Positions 7,112 to 15,694 of a DNA stretch of 23,529 nt are shown here, one piece after another; position 1 is the first letter of the stretch; each line of letters begins with the position of its first letter. The position numbers and the translations under genes were made by a program. The notes below the pieces were generated by a model. It ran no database searches, was not told the DNA's origin, and saw only the letters and a list, made by a program, of their open reading frames with translations. Origin of the DNA: Parabacteroides sp. (GTDB lineage Bacteria; Bacteroidota; Bacteroidia; Bacteroidales; Tannerellaceae); assembly GCA_020026285.1 (NCBI GenBank), contig JAHHQS010000049.1, positions 1 to 23,529 of the forward strand, in the 5' to 3' direction.

Positions 7112-10100
7112 TGAATAAAAAGTTGATCAAGGTGTCAAATGCCTTGTTGTTAACCGAATTTAAACATATTTTTAAAATAATGAAGTTAACGTCTTTATTT
7201 GGAGCAATATGTGTATCTTCAGCTTTTGCTGCAAATGTGAATTCCCAGACTATGCGTGTTAACATTAATGCTAACGGACAACAAACAAAGGAAATCATTA
7301 AGCAGATTGAAGATCAGACAGATTATCTTTTCGTATACAATAGTGATAAAGTTAATTTGAATAATCGAGTAACTGTAAATGTTAACAACGAAACAGTTGC
7401 AGAGGTTTTAAACCAAATGTTTGCCGGAACAGATATTGCATATGCTGTTCAAGGAAACAATATTCTTTTATTGAAGAAAGATGCAATGATTCAACAACAA
7501 GCTAATGTTGTTAAAGGTACAGTTGTTGATGAAGCAGGTATTCCAATTATTGGAGCTAACGTAATCATTAAAGGTACAACAAATGGTACAATTACTGATA
7601 TGGATGGTAATTTCTCTTTGGAGGCTGAAAAGGGTGCTACTTTGGTTGTTTCTTATATCGGTTATACTGATTACGAAGTAAAAGTTAGTAATCAGAAGAA
7701 TCTGTCAATTACATTGAAAGAAGATTCGAAAGCATTGGATGAAGTCGTTGTTGTAGGTTATGGTACACAAAAGAAAGTTACTTTGACTGGTGCCGTTTCC
7801 GCTATTAAAACAGATGAAATCGTCAAGACAAAGAATGAAAACGTTCAGAACATGCTTTCTGGTAAAATACCGGGTGTTCGTGTCGTTCAGAAATCTGCAG
7901 AACCAGGATCTTTCAATAACTCATTTGATATTCGTGGTATGGGTGACGCTTTGGTCGTTATCGATGGTGTCCCTCGCGACAACATGACTCGTCTGGATCC
8001 GAATGATATTGAATCATTGTCTATTTTGAAAGATGCATCAGCTGCTATTTATGGTGTGCGTGCTGCGAATGGTGTTGTTTTGATTACAACAAAGAAAGGT
8101 AAAGCTGGTCATGTAGAATTGGAATATTCAGGAAACATGGGATGGCAGAACCCTACAGGCTCTCCTAAGAGTGTGTCTGCTGTTGATTGGATGACTTTGA
8201 AGAATGAGTCAAATATGCGTAATATCAATGGTGGTATTCCTTCTTTCAGTCAGGAAGAAATCAACGATTATAGAACAGGTAAATTACAAGGTACAGACTG
8301 GTGGGGAGCTTGTATGCGTACTATTGCTCCACAGACTCAGCATTCTTTGAATGTTACTGGTGGTACAGAAAAATTAAACTACTTTATTAGTGGTGGTTAT
8401 TTATATCAGGAATCATTCTTGAAGAGCAAGAGCTTGGATTATGATCGATTTAACTTACGTTCAAATATTACTAGCAAGGTAACCGATCGCTTGAGCGTTT
8501 CGTTGAACATGAGTGGTATCATGGATGAAAAGAATCAGCCATACGAAAGTGCTGCTTGGATTATTCGTGCATTCCAGAGAGCTCCTGCAAGACAGCCTAT
8601 CTATGCAAATAATAATCCTGATTATTTGTTGAATGGTTGGATTGAAGGTGATAACCCTGTTGCTATGATGGATGCTGATCAGGTTGGTTATCAGACATTC
8701 AATAACAAATGGTTCCAGGCTTCTACAGATGTAACTTATGATGTTCCATGGATTGAAGGTCTGAAAGCAAAAGCAATGTTCAGTTATGACTATCAGATTG
8801 CTGATAACAAAATCTTCGAAAAGAGTTATAATCAGTATACTTATGATGCTGCTTCTGATACATATCAGACTCATCAGAGAGTTGGTGTAAGTAAGTTCAC
8901 TAGAGAGCATTACTCAAAAGATGCATTATTGTATCAGTTGTCATTAAATTATAGCCATATGTTTAATGATGAACATAATGTAAACGGTTTGTTATTGTTT
9001 GAAGGTAGCAAGAGAAATGGCGATAACTTCTTTGCAAAACGTGAATTGTCATTGTTATTAGACCAGTTGTTCGCAGGTAATACTGTAAATCAGGAAGGTA
9101 ATATGCGTACAGATGACGGCGCTTTATACAGACAAGCTAACTTGGGTTTGGTTGGTAAATTTGGTTATGATTTCAAATCTAAATACTTAGCTGAATTTAG
9201 CTTCCGTTATGATGGCTCTTCAAAATTTGGTTCCGGCGCTCAATGGGGTTTCTTCCCTGCAGGATCAATCGGATGGCGTATTTCTGAAGAAGATTTCTGG
9301 AAAGATTCTAAAATGTCATTCATCAACAATGCCAAGATTCGTGCATCTTATGGTAAGATGGGTGATGATAGAGCTTCTTCATATCAGTTTATTAATGGAT
9401 ATTATTATCCAGGAGGTGGCTTTGATGGTCAGGGTCAGTCTGGTACTGTTTTTGATGGTGCATTTGTTTCAGGTGCTGTAAGCAAAGGTTTGATTAACCC
9501 ATTCATTACTTGGTACGTTTCTAAAACATTCGATATTGGTGCTGATGTTGAAGCTTGGAATGGTTTATTAGGATTGACTTTCGATTATTTTGCTAGAGAT
9601 CGATCTGGTTTGTTAGCTACTCGTAATTTGAGTTTACCAGGAGTTGTAGGTGCAAGTCTTCCTCAGGAAAACTTGAATGGTGACTTCACTCATGGTGTTG
9701 AAGTTGAATTAAGCCATCGTAACAAAATTGGTGATTTCGGATATAATGTAAAAGGTATCTTCTCATTTACAAGAACCAAAAATACTTATCAGGAAAGAGG
9801 TCGTTCAGGTAACTCTTATGAAAACTGGAGAGACAATGGTAATGATCGTTTCGATGAAATTATGTGGGGTATTGAAGGTGATGGACAGTATAACAACTGG
9901 AATGATATTTTGAACTCTCCATTATATGCAGGAAATGGTACATTACCTGGTGACTATAAATATGTCGATTACAACGGTGATGGTATGATTACAGGTTTGG
10001 ATCATCATCCAATAGGTTATAGAGGCCGTCCTATGATAAACTTCTCATTGAACTTGGGCGCTGAATATAAAGGATTCGATTTAAATGCTTTGTTCCAAGG

Positions 10101-10530
10101 TGCTGGTATGAGCTTCGTTCAGTATGTTGAACAGATTCGTGAACCGATGTGGGGTAATGATAATTCAAATGCTTTGGAATATTTCATGGACAGATGGCAT
10201 CCGGTAGATCCGTTGGCAGATCCATGGAATCCAGCTACTCAGTGGGTATCCGGAGAATATGCATATGGTAAGAACTTATCTGATTTCAATTCAACATTTA
10301 ACTTCTATAATGCGAGATATATTCGTTTGAAGAATATTGAATTAGGATATACATTCCCTACCAAATGGATTGAAAAGGTCGGTATGAATAATTTACGTTT
10401 ATATGTTAATGCATATAATTTGTTTACAATTGATGGCGTAGCTTTGGACCCAGAACATCCTAATGATGAAAATGGAAACTTGTATCCATTGAACAGAACA
10501 TTCTCTGTAGGTGTAAATGTTAAATTTTAA
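7111..10530 (+). CDS. SusC/RagA-family TonB-dependent outer-membrane receptor with STN domain
   Basis: A 1139-residue outer-membrane importer for oligosaccharides, energised by TonB. The long N-terminus places the hydrophobic signal core at about 24-42 (MKLTSLFGAICVSSAFA); an internal ATG at 7180 is an alternative start, but the extended form is common in this family. An STN domain spans about 49-121 (IKQIEDQTDYLFVYNSDKV, then VAEVLNQMF), the module that signals to FecR-type anti-sigma factors. A carboxypeptidase-regulatory-like domain follows at about 134-205 (VKGTVVDEAGIPIIGANVII), then the TonB-box region DEVVVVGYGTQKKVTLTGAV near 210-229, the plug, and the 22-strand barrel ending in NRTFSVGVNVKF. 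susD begins 12 bases downstream, so the two are an operon and should form the usual lidded SusCD complex. The ligand is unknown. The STN domain, sigma factor and FecR make a consistent regulatory set. Confidence 0.97.
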   Translation: MNKKLIKVSNALLLTEFKHIFKIMKLTSLFGAICVSSAFAANVNSQTMRVNINANGQQTKEIIKQIEDQTDYLFVYNSDKVNLNNRVTVNVNNETVAEVLNQMFAGTDIAYAVQGNNILLLKKDAMIQQQANVVKGTVVDEAGIPIIGANVIIKGTTNGTITDMDGNFSLEAEKGATLVVSYIGYTDYEVKVSNQKNLSITLKEDSKALDEVVVVGYGTQKKVTLTGAVSAIKTDEIVKTKNENVQNMLSGKIPGVRVVQKSAEPGSFNNSFDIRGMGDALVVIDGVPRDNMTRLDPNDIESLSILKDASAAIYGVRAANGVVLITTKKGKAGHVELEYSGNMGWQNPTGSPKSVSAVDWMTLKNESNMRNINGGIPSFSQEEINDYRTGKLQGTDWWGACMRTIAPQTQHSLNVTGGTEKLNYFISGGYLYQESFLKSKSLDYDRFNLRSNITSKVTDRLSVSLNMSGIMDEKNQPYESAAWIIRAFQRAPARQPIYANNNPDYLLNGWIEGDNPVAMMDADQVGYQTFNNKWFQASTDVTYDVPWIEGLKAKAMFSYDYQIADNKIFEKSYNQYTYDAASDTYQTHQRVGVSKFTREHYSKDALLYQLSLNYSHMFNDEHNVNGLLLFEGSKRNGDNFFAKRELSLLLDQLFAGNTVNQEGNMRTDDGALYRQANLGLVGKFGYDFKSKYLAEFSFRYDGSSKFGSGAQWGFFPAGSIGWRISEEDFWKDSKMSFINNAKIRASYGKMGDDRASSYQFINGYYYPGGGFDGQGQSGTVFDGAFVSGAVSKGLINPFITWYVSKTFDIGADVEAWNGLLGLTFDYFARDRSGLLATRNLSLPGVVGASLPQENLNGDFTHGVEVELSHRNKIGDFGYNVKGIFSFTRTKNTYQERGRSGNSYENWRDNGNDRFDEIMWGIEGDGQYNNWNDILNSPLYAGNGTLPGDYKYVDYNGDGMITGLDHHPIGYRGRPMINFSLNLGAEYKGFDLNALFQGAGMSFVQYVEQIREPMWGNDNSNALEYFMDRWHPVDPLADPWNPATQWVSGEYAYGKNLSDFNSTFNFYNARYIRLKNIELGYTFPTKWIEKVGMNNLRLYVNAYNLFTIDGVALDPEHPNDENGNLYPLNRTFSVGVNVKF

Positions 10531-10542
10531 AATTTTAGAAAA

Positions 10543-12465
10543 ATGAAATTATCAAAATATATTTTATTATTTGCATTGACTTTTAGTCAATATTCATGTA
10601 TTGATCTAGATATCCCACCAATGAATATTGTTCAGGACGATGATCTTTTTACCTCTGAAAACGGTATTAAGAGTTATTTTGCTCGTTTATATTGCAATAT
10701 GTTCATTGAAGATTTCAGATATACTTATGCCCGTGGTTTTAATAATTCATGGACTTTCCAACAGACTTCTGCTGTTACAGGTGAAGCCTTGAACCGAGAT
10801 GTTGGTGGTGCTTCAACTGAAAATGTGCAAATTTGGAATTCTGCTTATCAGATGATTCGTGAAGTCAATTATTTCCTTGAAACATTACCAAAGTATGCTG
10901 CTAACTATACAGAATCTCAAATTAATCAATGGATGGGGGAAGCTTATTTCTTGAGAGCACATACTTATTATGCTTTAGCTAAGCGTTATGGTGGTGTACC
11001 TATTGTTGATAAAGTTTTGCAATATCCAGAACAACCTTTGGATGAATTAAAAATTCAGCGTTCTTCTGAAGAAGATGTATATACAAAGATTGAACAGGAT
11101 TTTGATAAAGCTTATGAATTACTACCTGAAACAAGTTCTCTGACTCGTGCAAATAAATATACAGTTGCTGCATTTAAGTCTCGAGCTATGTTATTTGCTG
11201 GTTCTATTGCTAAATACAACGAAGTTGATTTGAAGGATAAGAAAGATAACGGTATTCGTTTATGTGGTGTCCCAAGAGATAAGGCTACATATTACTTCAA
11301 AAAAGCTTATGAAGCTGCAAAATTAGTGGAAGGACATTATTCATTATATATGAATGGATGGAAAGCTGATGACAAGAAAGCTCAGTGCCAGAATTATATT
11401 GATATGTATTGTACTGATGATAGTCCTGAAAATATCTTTATCAGACAATATAACTATCCTAACTCTGTACATGGATATGATGCATATAATATTCCTAGAC
11501 AGTTCAGAACTAATGGATGGAGTACTTCAACAACTCCTACATTGAATTTTGTGGAATTGTTTGATGGTTTCCCTAAAGATGAAAATGGTCATATTATCAC
11601 TTTAAGAGAGGATAATACATATAATCTTTATGATAATGTAACAGACTTGTTTAAAGATGCTGAACCTCGTTTGAAAGCTACTGTTATTCTTCCTGGTGAA
11701 GATTTCAAGGGTGAAACAGTAGAGTTATGGAGAGGTATCTATACAGGAAATGAAACTAAAAACATCAAGAGATTACAGAAGAGTTTTGATGTAATGATTA
11801 ATTATGAAAACGACCCTGATTGTAAAGATTTGATTGTCTCTTCTCAGAGTGCAGAAAATCAGACAGTATATACATTGTCTAATGGACAGAAGATGAATGC
11901 TGGTGGTGGAAGTGGTTGTTTTTATGGAACAGGTGAATGTGCTTTCGCTGGATTTGTTGTCAGAAAATGGTTGAATCCAAATATGCCTCATTCATTAGTA
12001 ATGGAAAGACGTTCAGAACAATCATGGTTGGAAATGAGATATGCTGAAGTCTTGTTGAATCGTGCTGAAGCTGCTTACGAATTACATGAAGAAGGTAATT
12101 CGGATGTAGATTACTTGGAAGATGCAGCTAAATGTATCAACTTGGTTCGTGAAAGAGCAGGTGCTAATCTGTTAGCAGGAAAAGCTGATTTGACTAAAGA
12201 AGTAGTTAGAAATGAACGTCGTAAAGAGTTGAGCTTTGAAAACAAGGCATTCTGGGATTTGAGACGTTGGAGAACTTATCATATCGAACAGAATACAACT
12301 CGTTATAGAGCATTATTCCCATTCTATGCAGACAAGGCTAACAAATGGTTCTTCGATGATAAATTGAATGATAAAATTTATACATTCGATACTCGTTGGT
12401 ATTACAATCAGATTCCTAATGATGAAGTTGTCAAGAGTGATTTGACTCAGAACCAGGGTTACTAA
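10543..12465 (+). CDS. SusD/RagB-family surface glycan-binding lipoprotein
   Basis: A 640-residue outer-membrane lipoprotein that forms the lid of the SusC barrel and captures oligosaccharide. The signal segment ends at a lipidated Cys19 (QYSC), followed by ID and then DIPP, as in many SusD proteins. The TPR-rich alpha-helical N-terminal half has the typical WNSAYQMIREVNYFLE and GEAYFLRAHTYYALAKRYGG segments. The C-terminal part carries RYAEVLLNRAEAAYEL, CINLVRERAGA and the diagnostic RNERRKELSFENKAFWDLRR. It lies 12 bases after susC and 21 bases before the DUF3823 gene. At 640 residues it is somewhat longer than a typical SusD of about 550, which fits insertions around the ligand face (for example near 330-470). 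Substrate specificity cannot be read from sequence. Confidence 0.96.
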   Translation: MKLSKYILLFALTFSQYSCIDLDIPPMNIVQDDDLFTSENGIKSYFARLYCNMFIEDFRYTYARGFNNSWTFQQTSAVTGEALNRDVGGASTENVQIWNSAYQMIREVNYFLETLPKYAANYTESQINQWMGEAYFLRAHTYYALAKRYGGVPIVDKVLQYPEQPLDELKIQRSSEEDVYTKIEQDFDKAYELLPETSSLTRANKYTVAAFKSRAMLFAGSIAKYNEVDLKDKKDNGIRLCGVPRDKATYYFKKAYEAAKLVEGHYSLYMNGWKADDKKAQCQNYIDMYCTDDSPENIFIRQYNYPNSVHGYDAYNIPRQFRTNGWSTSTTPTLNFVELFDGFPKDENGHIITLREDNTYNLYDNVTDLFKDAEPRLKATVILPGEDFKGETVELWRGIYTGNETKNIKRLQKSFDVMINYENDPDCKDLIVSSQSAENQTVYTLSNGQKMNAGGGSGCFYGTGECAFAGFVVRKWLNPNMPHSLVMERRSEQSWLEMRYAEVLLNRAEAAYELHEEGNSDVDYLEDAAKCINLVRERAGANLLAGKADLTKEVVRNERRKELSFENKAFWDLRRWRTYHIEQNTTRYRALFPFYADKANKWFFDDKLNDKIYTFDTRWYYNQIPNDEVVKSDLTQNQGY

Positions 12466-12486
12466 TTCTTTTTAAAATAAATTATA

Positions 12487-13215
12487 ATGAAAAAAATAAA
12501 TTATTTATTGTGCTTGTTTTCTTCTATCTTAGCATTTAGCTCTTGTACAAAATTTGATAATTACAAGGCTCCGGAAGAAACATTAAAAGGCCAGGTAATT
12601 AATAAAAATACAGGTGCTCCTCTTCAGACTGAAATGGGTGAAGGTGGTTTGCGTATTAAGTTAATGGAATATAGTTGGAGCGATTCCCCAACACCATTCT
12701 ATTTTGGTGGTATGCAGGAAGGTAATTTCCAGAATACAAAAATATTCGAAGGTGAATATGGTATTACTGTAATGGGACCGTTCGTTCCACTACCTGAAGA
12801 AACACATAAGGTGAAAGGTGTTGTTGATTTGAAATGGGAAGTAGAACCTTTCTTGGATATCGAATGGGTTGGCGAACCTGTTATCAATAGTGATAAAACA
12901 GTAACTGTTCAGGCTAAGATTAAGAGAGGAACTAACAATCCTGACTATCAGCAGAGAGTTTCTGATGTTCGTTTCTTTGTAGTTTCTGGTGCTCCTTATG
13001 TCGGAGAAAACAATAAAGATGAACGTTATTGTGTATTCTATGGTGGTGACGAAGCTAATTCAATGGCGAATGGTCAAGTTTTGAAATTTACTACCAAAAT
13101 GCCTTTGCAGTCAGGTTTTACTTATCGTTTGCGAGTTGGTGCTAGAATCGATAAGGATGTTGAAGGTACTCGTCGTTATAACTATAACGAAATGAAAACA
13201 ATTGTAATTCCTTGA
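12487..13215 (+). CDS. DUF3823-family surface lipoprotein (SusE-position glycan-binding protein)
   Basis: A 242-residue lipoprotein with a lipobox ending at Cys20 (FSSC). The mature protein begins TKFDNYKAPEETLKGQVIN, a DUF3823 signature, followed by a first beta-sandwich to about residue 115 (LRIKLMEYSWSDSPTPFYF and FQNTKIFEGEYGI) and a second beta domain (about 118-242). Proteins of this family regularly follow susD and are assumed to be surface glycan-binding proteins, the positional analogue of SusE/SusF; no enzymatic activity is known. It is 21 bases after susD and followed by a strong terminator, so it ends the susCD operon. The family call rests on recognition of these motifs; binding function is inferred from position. 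Confidence 0.87.
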   Translation: MKKINYLLCLFSSILAFSSCTKFDNYKAPEETLKGQVINKNTGAPLQTEMGEGGLRIKLMEYSWSDSPTPFYFGGMQEGNFQNTKIFEGEYGITVMGPFVPLPEETHKVKGVVDLKWEVEPFLDIEWVGEPVINSDKTVTVQAKIKRGTNNPDYQQRVSDVRFFVVSGAPYVGENNKDERYCVFYGGDEANSMANGQVLKFTTKMPLQSGFTYRLRVGARIDKDVEGTRRYNYNEMKTIVIP

Positions 13216-13236
13216 TTTTAGTATTATAAATATGTT

Positions 13237-13283
13237 AAAGGGTACTCTGAATAAATATATTATTTTAGAGTACCCTTTTTTTG
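13237..13283 (+). terminator. Intrinsic terminator at the end of the susCD operon
   Basis: AAAGGGTACTCT (13237-13248) pairs perfectly with AGAGTACCCTTT (13267-13278) around an 18-nt loop, followed by TTTT. It lies 21 bases after the DUF3823 stop and 15 bases before the next start codon, so the next gene is reached by read-through or by a promoter I cannot see. Confidence 0.85.
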
Positions 13284-13297
13284 AAAATACAAATAAC

Positions 13298-15517
13298 ATG
13301 AAACAAATTTTAATTTCAGGTTTGGGGGCTGCTCTTGTTTTGATAAGTTGTCAGACTGAAAAAAAAGAAACTCTGGTTCAGCAGGAGGAGAGAATTGAAA
13401 AGACTGCTTTTCAATCAGGACAACCTTGGAGACCAACGATTGATAATCGTGCTGATGTGGCTATTGTTTATGGTGTTGGTGGTAATCCTTCTGATAAGGT
13501 AAACGATCCTTCTACTTTTGAAAATCGAGTACAGTCATGGAGAGATAGAGGTTATATTACTCATTTCATGACGGGTATCGCCTGGGGAGGTTATATTGAT
13601 TATTTTACAGGTAAATGGGATGGGAAAGAACATTTGGATGAAGGTCAGGTAACCAAACAAGGTGATACTATCTGGCATGGTCGTATGGTTCCTTACATTG
13701 TACCTAGTAAGAATTACATAAAATATATACAGGAGGCTCATATAAAAAGGGTTATTGATGCTGGTATTGATGCCATTTATCTGGAAGAACCTGAATTCTG
13801 GGCTAGGGGTGGTTATAGTGAATCATTTAAAAGAGAATGGAAGGATTTTTATGGATTCGACTGGAGACCTCAGCATGAATCTGCTGAAAATACATATCTG
13901 GCAAATAAACTGAAATATCATTTGTATTATCGTGCCTTGAACGAATGTTTTACTTATGCAAAAGAATATGGTAAAACAAAAGGTATGGATGTTCGTTGTT
14001 ATGTTCCTACTCATTCTTTGGTGAACTATGCACAATGGCAGATAGTCAGTCCTGAAGCAAGCTTGGCTTCCTTGCCTTGTGTTGATGGTTATATTGCTCA
14101 GGTCTGGACAGGTACATCAAGAGAACCGAATTTCTTTAATGGAATAAGAAAAGAACGTGTTTTCGAAAATGCCTTCCTTGAATATGGTTGTATGGAATCG
14201 ATGACTGCTCCTACAGGAAGAAAAGTATTTTTCCTGACAGACCCTATTGAAGACTGGCCTCGTGACTGGGCTGACTATAAAAAGAATTATCAGGCTACGT
14301 TTACTGCTAAATTACTGTATCCGGATAATAACAATTATGAAGTAATGCCTTGGCCGGAACGTATCTATGAAGGTTTGTATAAAACGAGTCAAGATAGTAA
14401 TGAGAAGACCAAAATTCCTCGTTTCTACTCAACACAAATGCAGGTTATGATCAATACATTAAATAATATGCCTTTATCAGAGAATCGTGTGAGCGGCTCA
14501 AATGGTATCAGTGTATTGATGTCTAACTCCTTGATGTTCCAAAGATCTCCACAACCTGTTGAAGGTTATGACGATCCTCAGTTGTCAAACTTTTATGGTC
14601 AGGCTTTCCCTTTCCTGAAGCGTGGTGTCCCTGTACATTTGATGCATATAGAAAATGTCTCTTATCCAGAAAACTGGAAAAATACAAAAGTATTGTTGAT
14701 GAGTTATTCTAATATGAAACCATTGGATAAATCCGCTCATCAATATATAGCAGACTGGGTTAAGAATGGCGGTGTGTTAGTTTATAGCGCTACAGATAAA
14801 GATCCATATCAGCATGTATTGGAATGGTGGAATCAGAATGGTAATAAATACAATACTCCGTCAGAACATTTGTTTGAATTGATGGGATTGGATAAAAATC
14901 TGAAAGAAGGTGAATATACTGTTGGTAAAGGTTCTGTTCAGATTATCCGTCAGGATCCAAAAGATTTCATTATGAATGTAAACGGCGATAAGAAATATGT
15001 TGATGTCGTTAAACATTTGTATGATACTAAGGCTAATAATGGAGAATTAAAGTTCAAGAATAATTTCTATTTAGAGCGTGGAATCTATGATTTGGTTTCT
15101 GTTCTAAATGAAAGTGTAAGTGACGACCCTTATGTTTTGAATGGTCTATTTATCGATTTGTTCGATCCTGAATTACCTGTGCTTACAACGAAAATTGTAA
15201 ATCCGGATGAACAGGCATTCCTGATCAATCTTGATAGAGTAGAAGATAAAACAAAACCTCAGGTATTGTGTGGTGCCGCACGTGTTTATGAAGAGGAAGT
15301 AGGTAAATCTTCTTATGAGTTTGTAGCAAAGAGTCCAATCAATACAACTAATGTAATGAGAGTGTTATTACCTTCAAAACCAAAATCTGTTGAAGTAACA
15401 GATGCTGATGGAAGGAAATTGACTGAAGCAACATTCAGTTGGGATGAAAACAGTAAGACTTCTTTGCTGAAATTTGAAAACAGTCCTGAAGGAATTCATG
15501 TAGCTTATGAATGGTAA
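13298..15517 (+). CDS. Lipoprotein with TIM-barrel-like glycoside hydrolase architecture, unassigned family
   Basis: The start at 13298 is chosen because an in-frame ATG at 13232 would translate through the preceding terminator, whereas MKQILISGLGAALVLISC is a clean lipoprotein signal (lipobox Cys18). The mature protein is about 720 residues. Residues about 50-360 read like a (beta/alpha)8 barrel: VAIVYGVGG, RDRGYITHFMTGIAWGG, IDAIYLEEPEFWARGGYS (158-174), DVRCYVPTHS, DGYIAQVWTGTS, FFLTDPIEDWP (311-321). Glu163 or Glu164 at the end of a predicted strand is a plausible catalytic acid, as in clan GH-A. Residues about 400-500 (LKRGVPVHLMHIEN, VLLMSYSNMKPL, WVKNGGVLVYSA) look like the Rossmann-like amidotransferase/trimerisation domain that follows the barrel in GH42-type enzymes, with a beta-rich C-terminus. 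I do not recognise a named family. It probably acts on the imported glycan at the cell surface or in the periplasm. Confidence 0.7.
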   Translation: MKQILISGLGAALVLISCQTEKKETLVQQEERIEKTAFQSGQPWRPTIDNRADVAIVYGVGGNPSDKVNDPSTFENRVQSWRDRGYITHFMTGIAWGGYIDYFTGKWDGKEHLDEGQVTKQGDTIWHGRMVPYIVPSKNYIKYIQEAHIKRVIDAGIDAIYLEEPEFWARGGYSESFKREWKDFYGFDWRPQHESAENTYLANKLKYHLYYRALNECFTYAKEYGKTKGMDVRCYVPTHSLVNYAQWQIVSPEASLASLPCVDGYIAQVWTGTSREPNFFNGIRKERVFENAFLEYGCMESMTAPTGRKVFFLTDPIEDWPRDWADYKKNYQATFTAKLLYPDNNNYEVMPWPERIYEGLYKTSQDSNEKTKIPRFYSTQMQVMINTLNNMPLSENRVSGSNGISVLMSNSLMFQRSPQPVEGYDDPQLSNFYGQAFPFLKRGVPVHLMHIENVSYPENWKNTKVLLMSYSNMKPLDKSAHQYIADWVKNGGVLVYSATDKDPYQHVLEWWNQNGNKYNTPSEHLFELMGLDKNLKEGEYTVGKGSVQIIRQDPKDFIMNVNGDKKYVDVVKHLYDTKANNGELKFKNNFYLERGIYDLVSVLNESVSDDPYVLNGLFIDLFDPELPVLTTKIVNPDEQAFLINLDRVEDKTKPQVLCGAARVYEEEVGKSSYEFVAKSPINTTNVMRVLLPSKPKSVEVTDADGRKLTEATFSWDENSKTSLLKFENSPEGIHVAYEW

Positions 15518-15560
15518 ATATTTATAGGCTTTCTGTTAGAAATTAATTTATCGCAGACTA

Positions 15561-15601
15561 AATAGATAATTCTGCACAATATGATTGCAGAATTATCTAT
15601 T
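15561..15601. repeat. Perfect 16-bp inverted repeat after the TIM-barrel gene
   Basis: AATAGATAATTCTGCA (15561-15576) pairs with TGCAGAATTATCTATT (15586-15601), with no mismatch, around a 9-nt loop. It starts 44 bases after the stop codon. It lacks a T-run (AAATCAAAA follows), so it may stabilise a 3' end or be a poor terminator. The true terminator may be the second hairpin at 15630. Confidence 0.6.
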
Positions 15602-15629
15602 AAATCAAAATACTATTCAAAACCTTATG

Positions 15630-15669
15630 GTCTCGTATGAATCTTTAATTATTAATAGCGAGACTCTTT
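15630..15669 (+). terminator. Probable terminator upstream of the GxGYxYP gene
   Basis: GTCTCG (15630-15635) pairs with CGAGAC (15659-15664), followed by TCTTTT. The stem is only 6 bp around a 23-nt loop, so this is weaker than the other terminators in the window. With the inverted repeat at 15561 it suggests that the next gene starts a new transcript. Confidence 0.5.
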
Positions 15670-15694
15670 TATTAAATCATAATATATCATTTAG

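Noticed and set aside
8461..8910. Open frame antisense to susC
   Set aside because: Same reason: low-complexity translation rich in Ile, Ser and Thr, opposite a clear SusC coding region.
13232..13297. An upstream in-frame ATG that would extend the TIM-barrel lipoprotein by 22 residues
   Set aside because: It would be translated from the intrinsic terminator hairpin and would bury the lipoprotein signal; the ATG at 13298 gives a standard lipobox protein.
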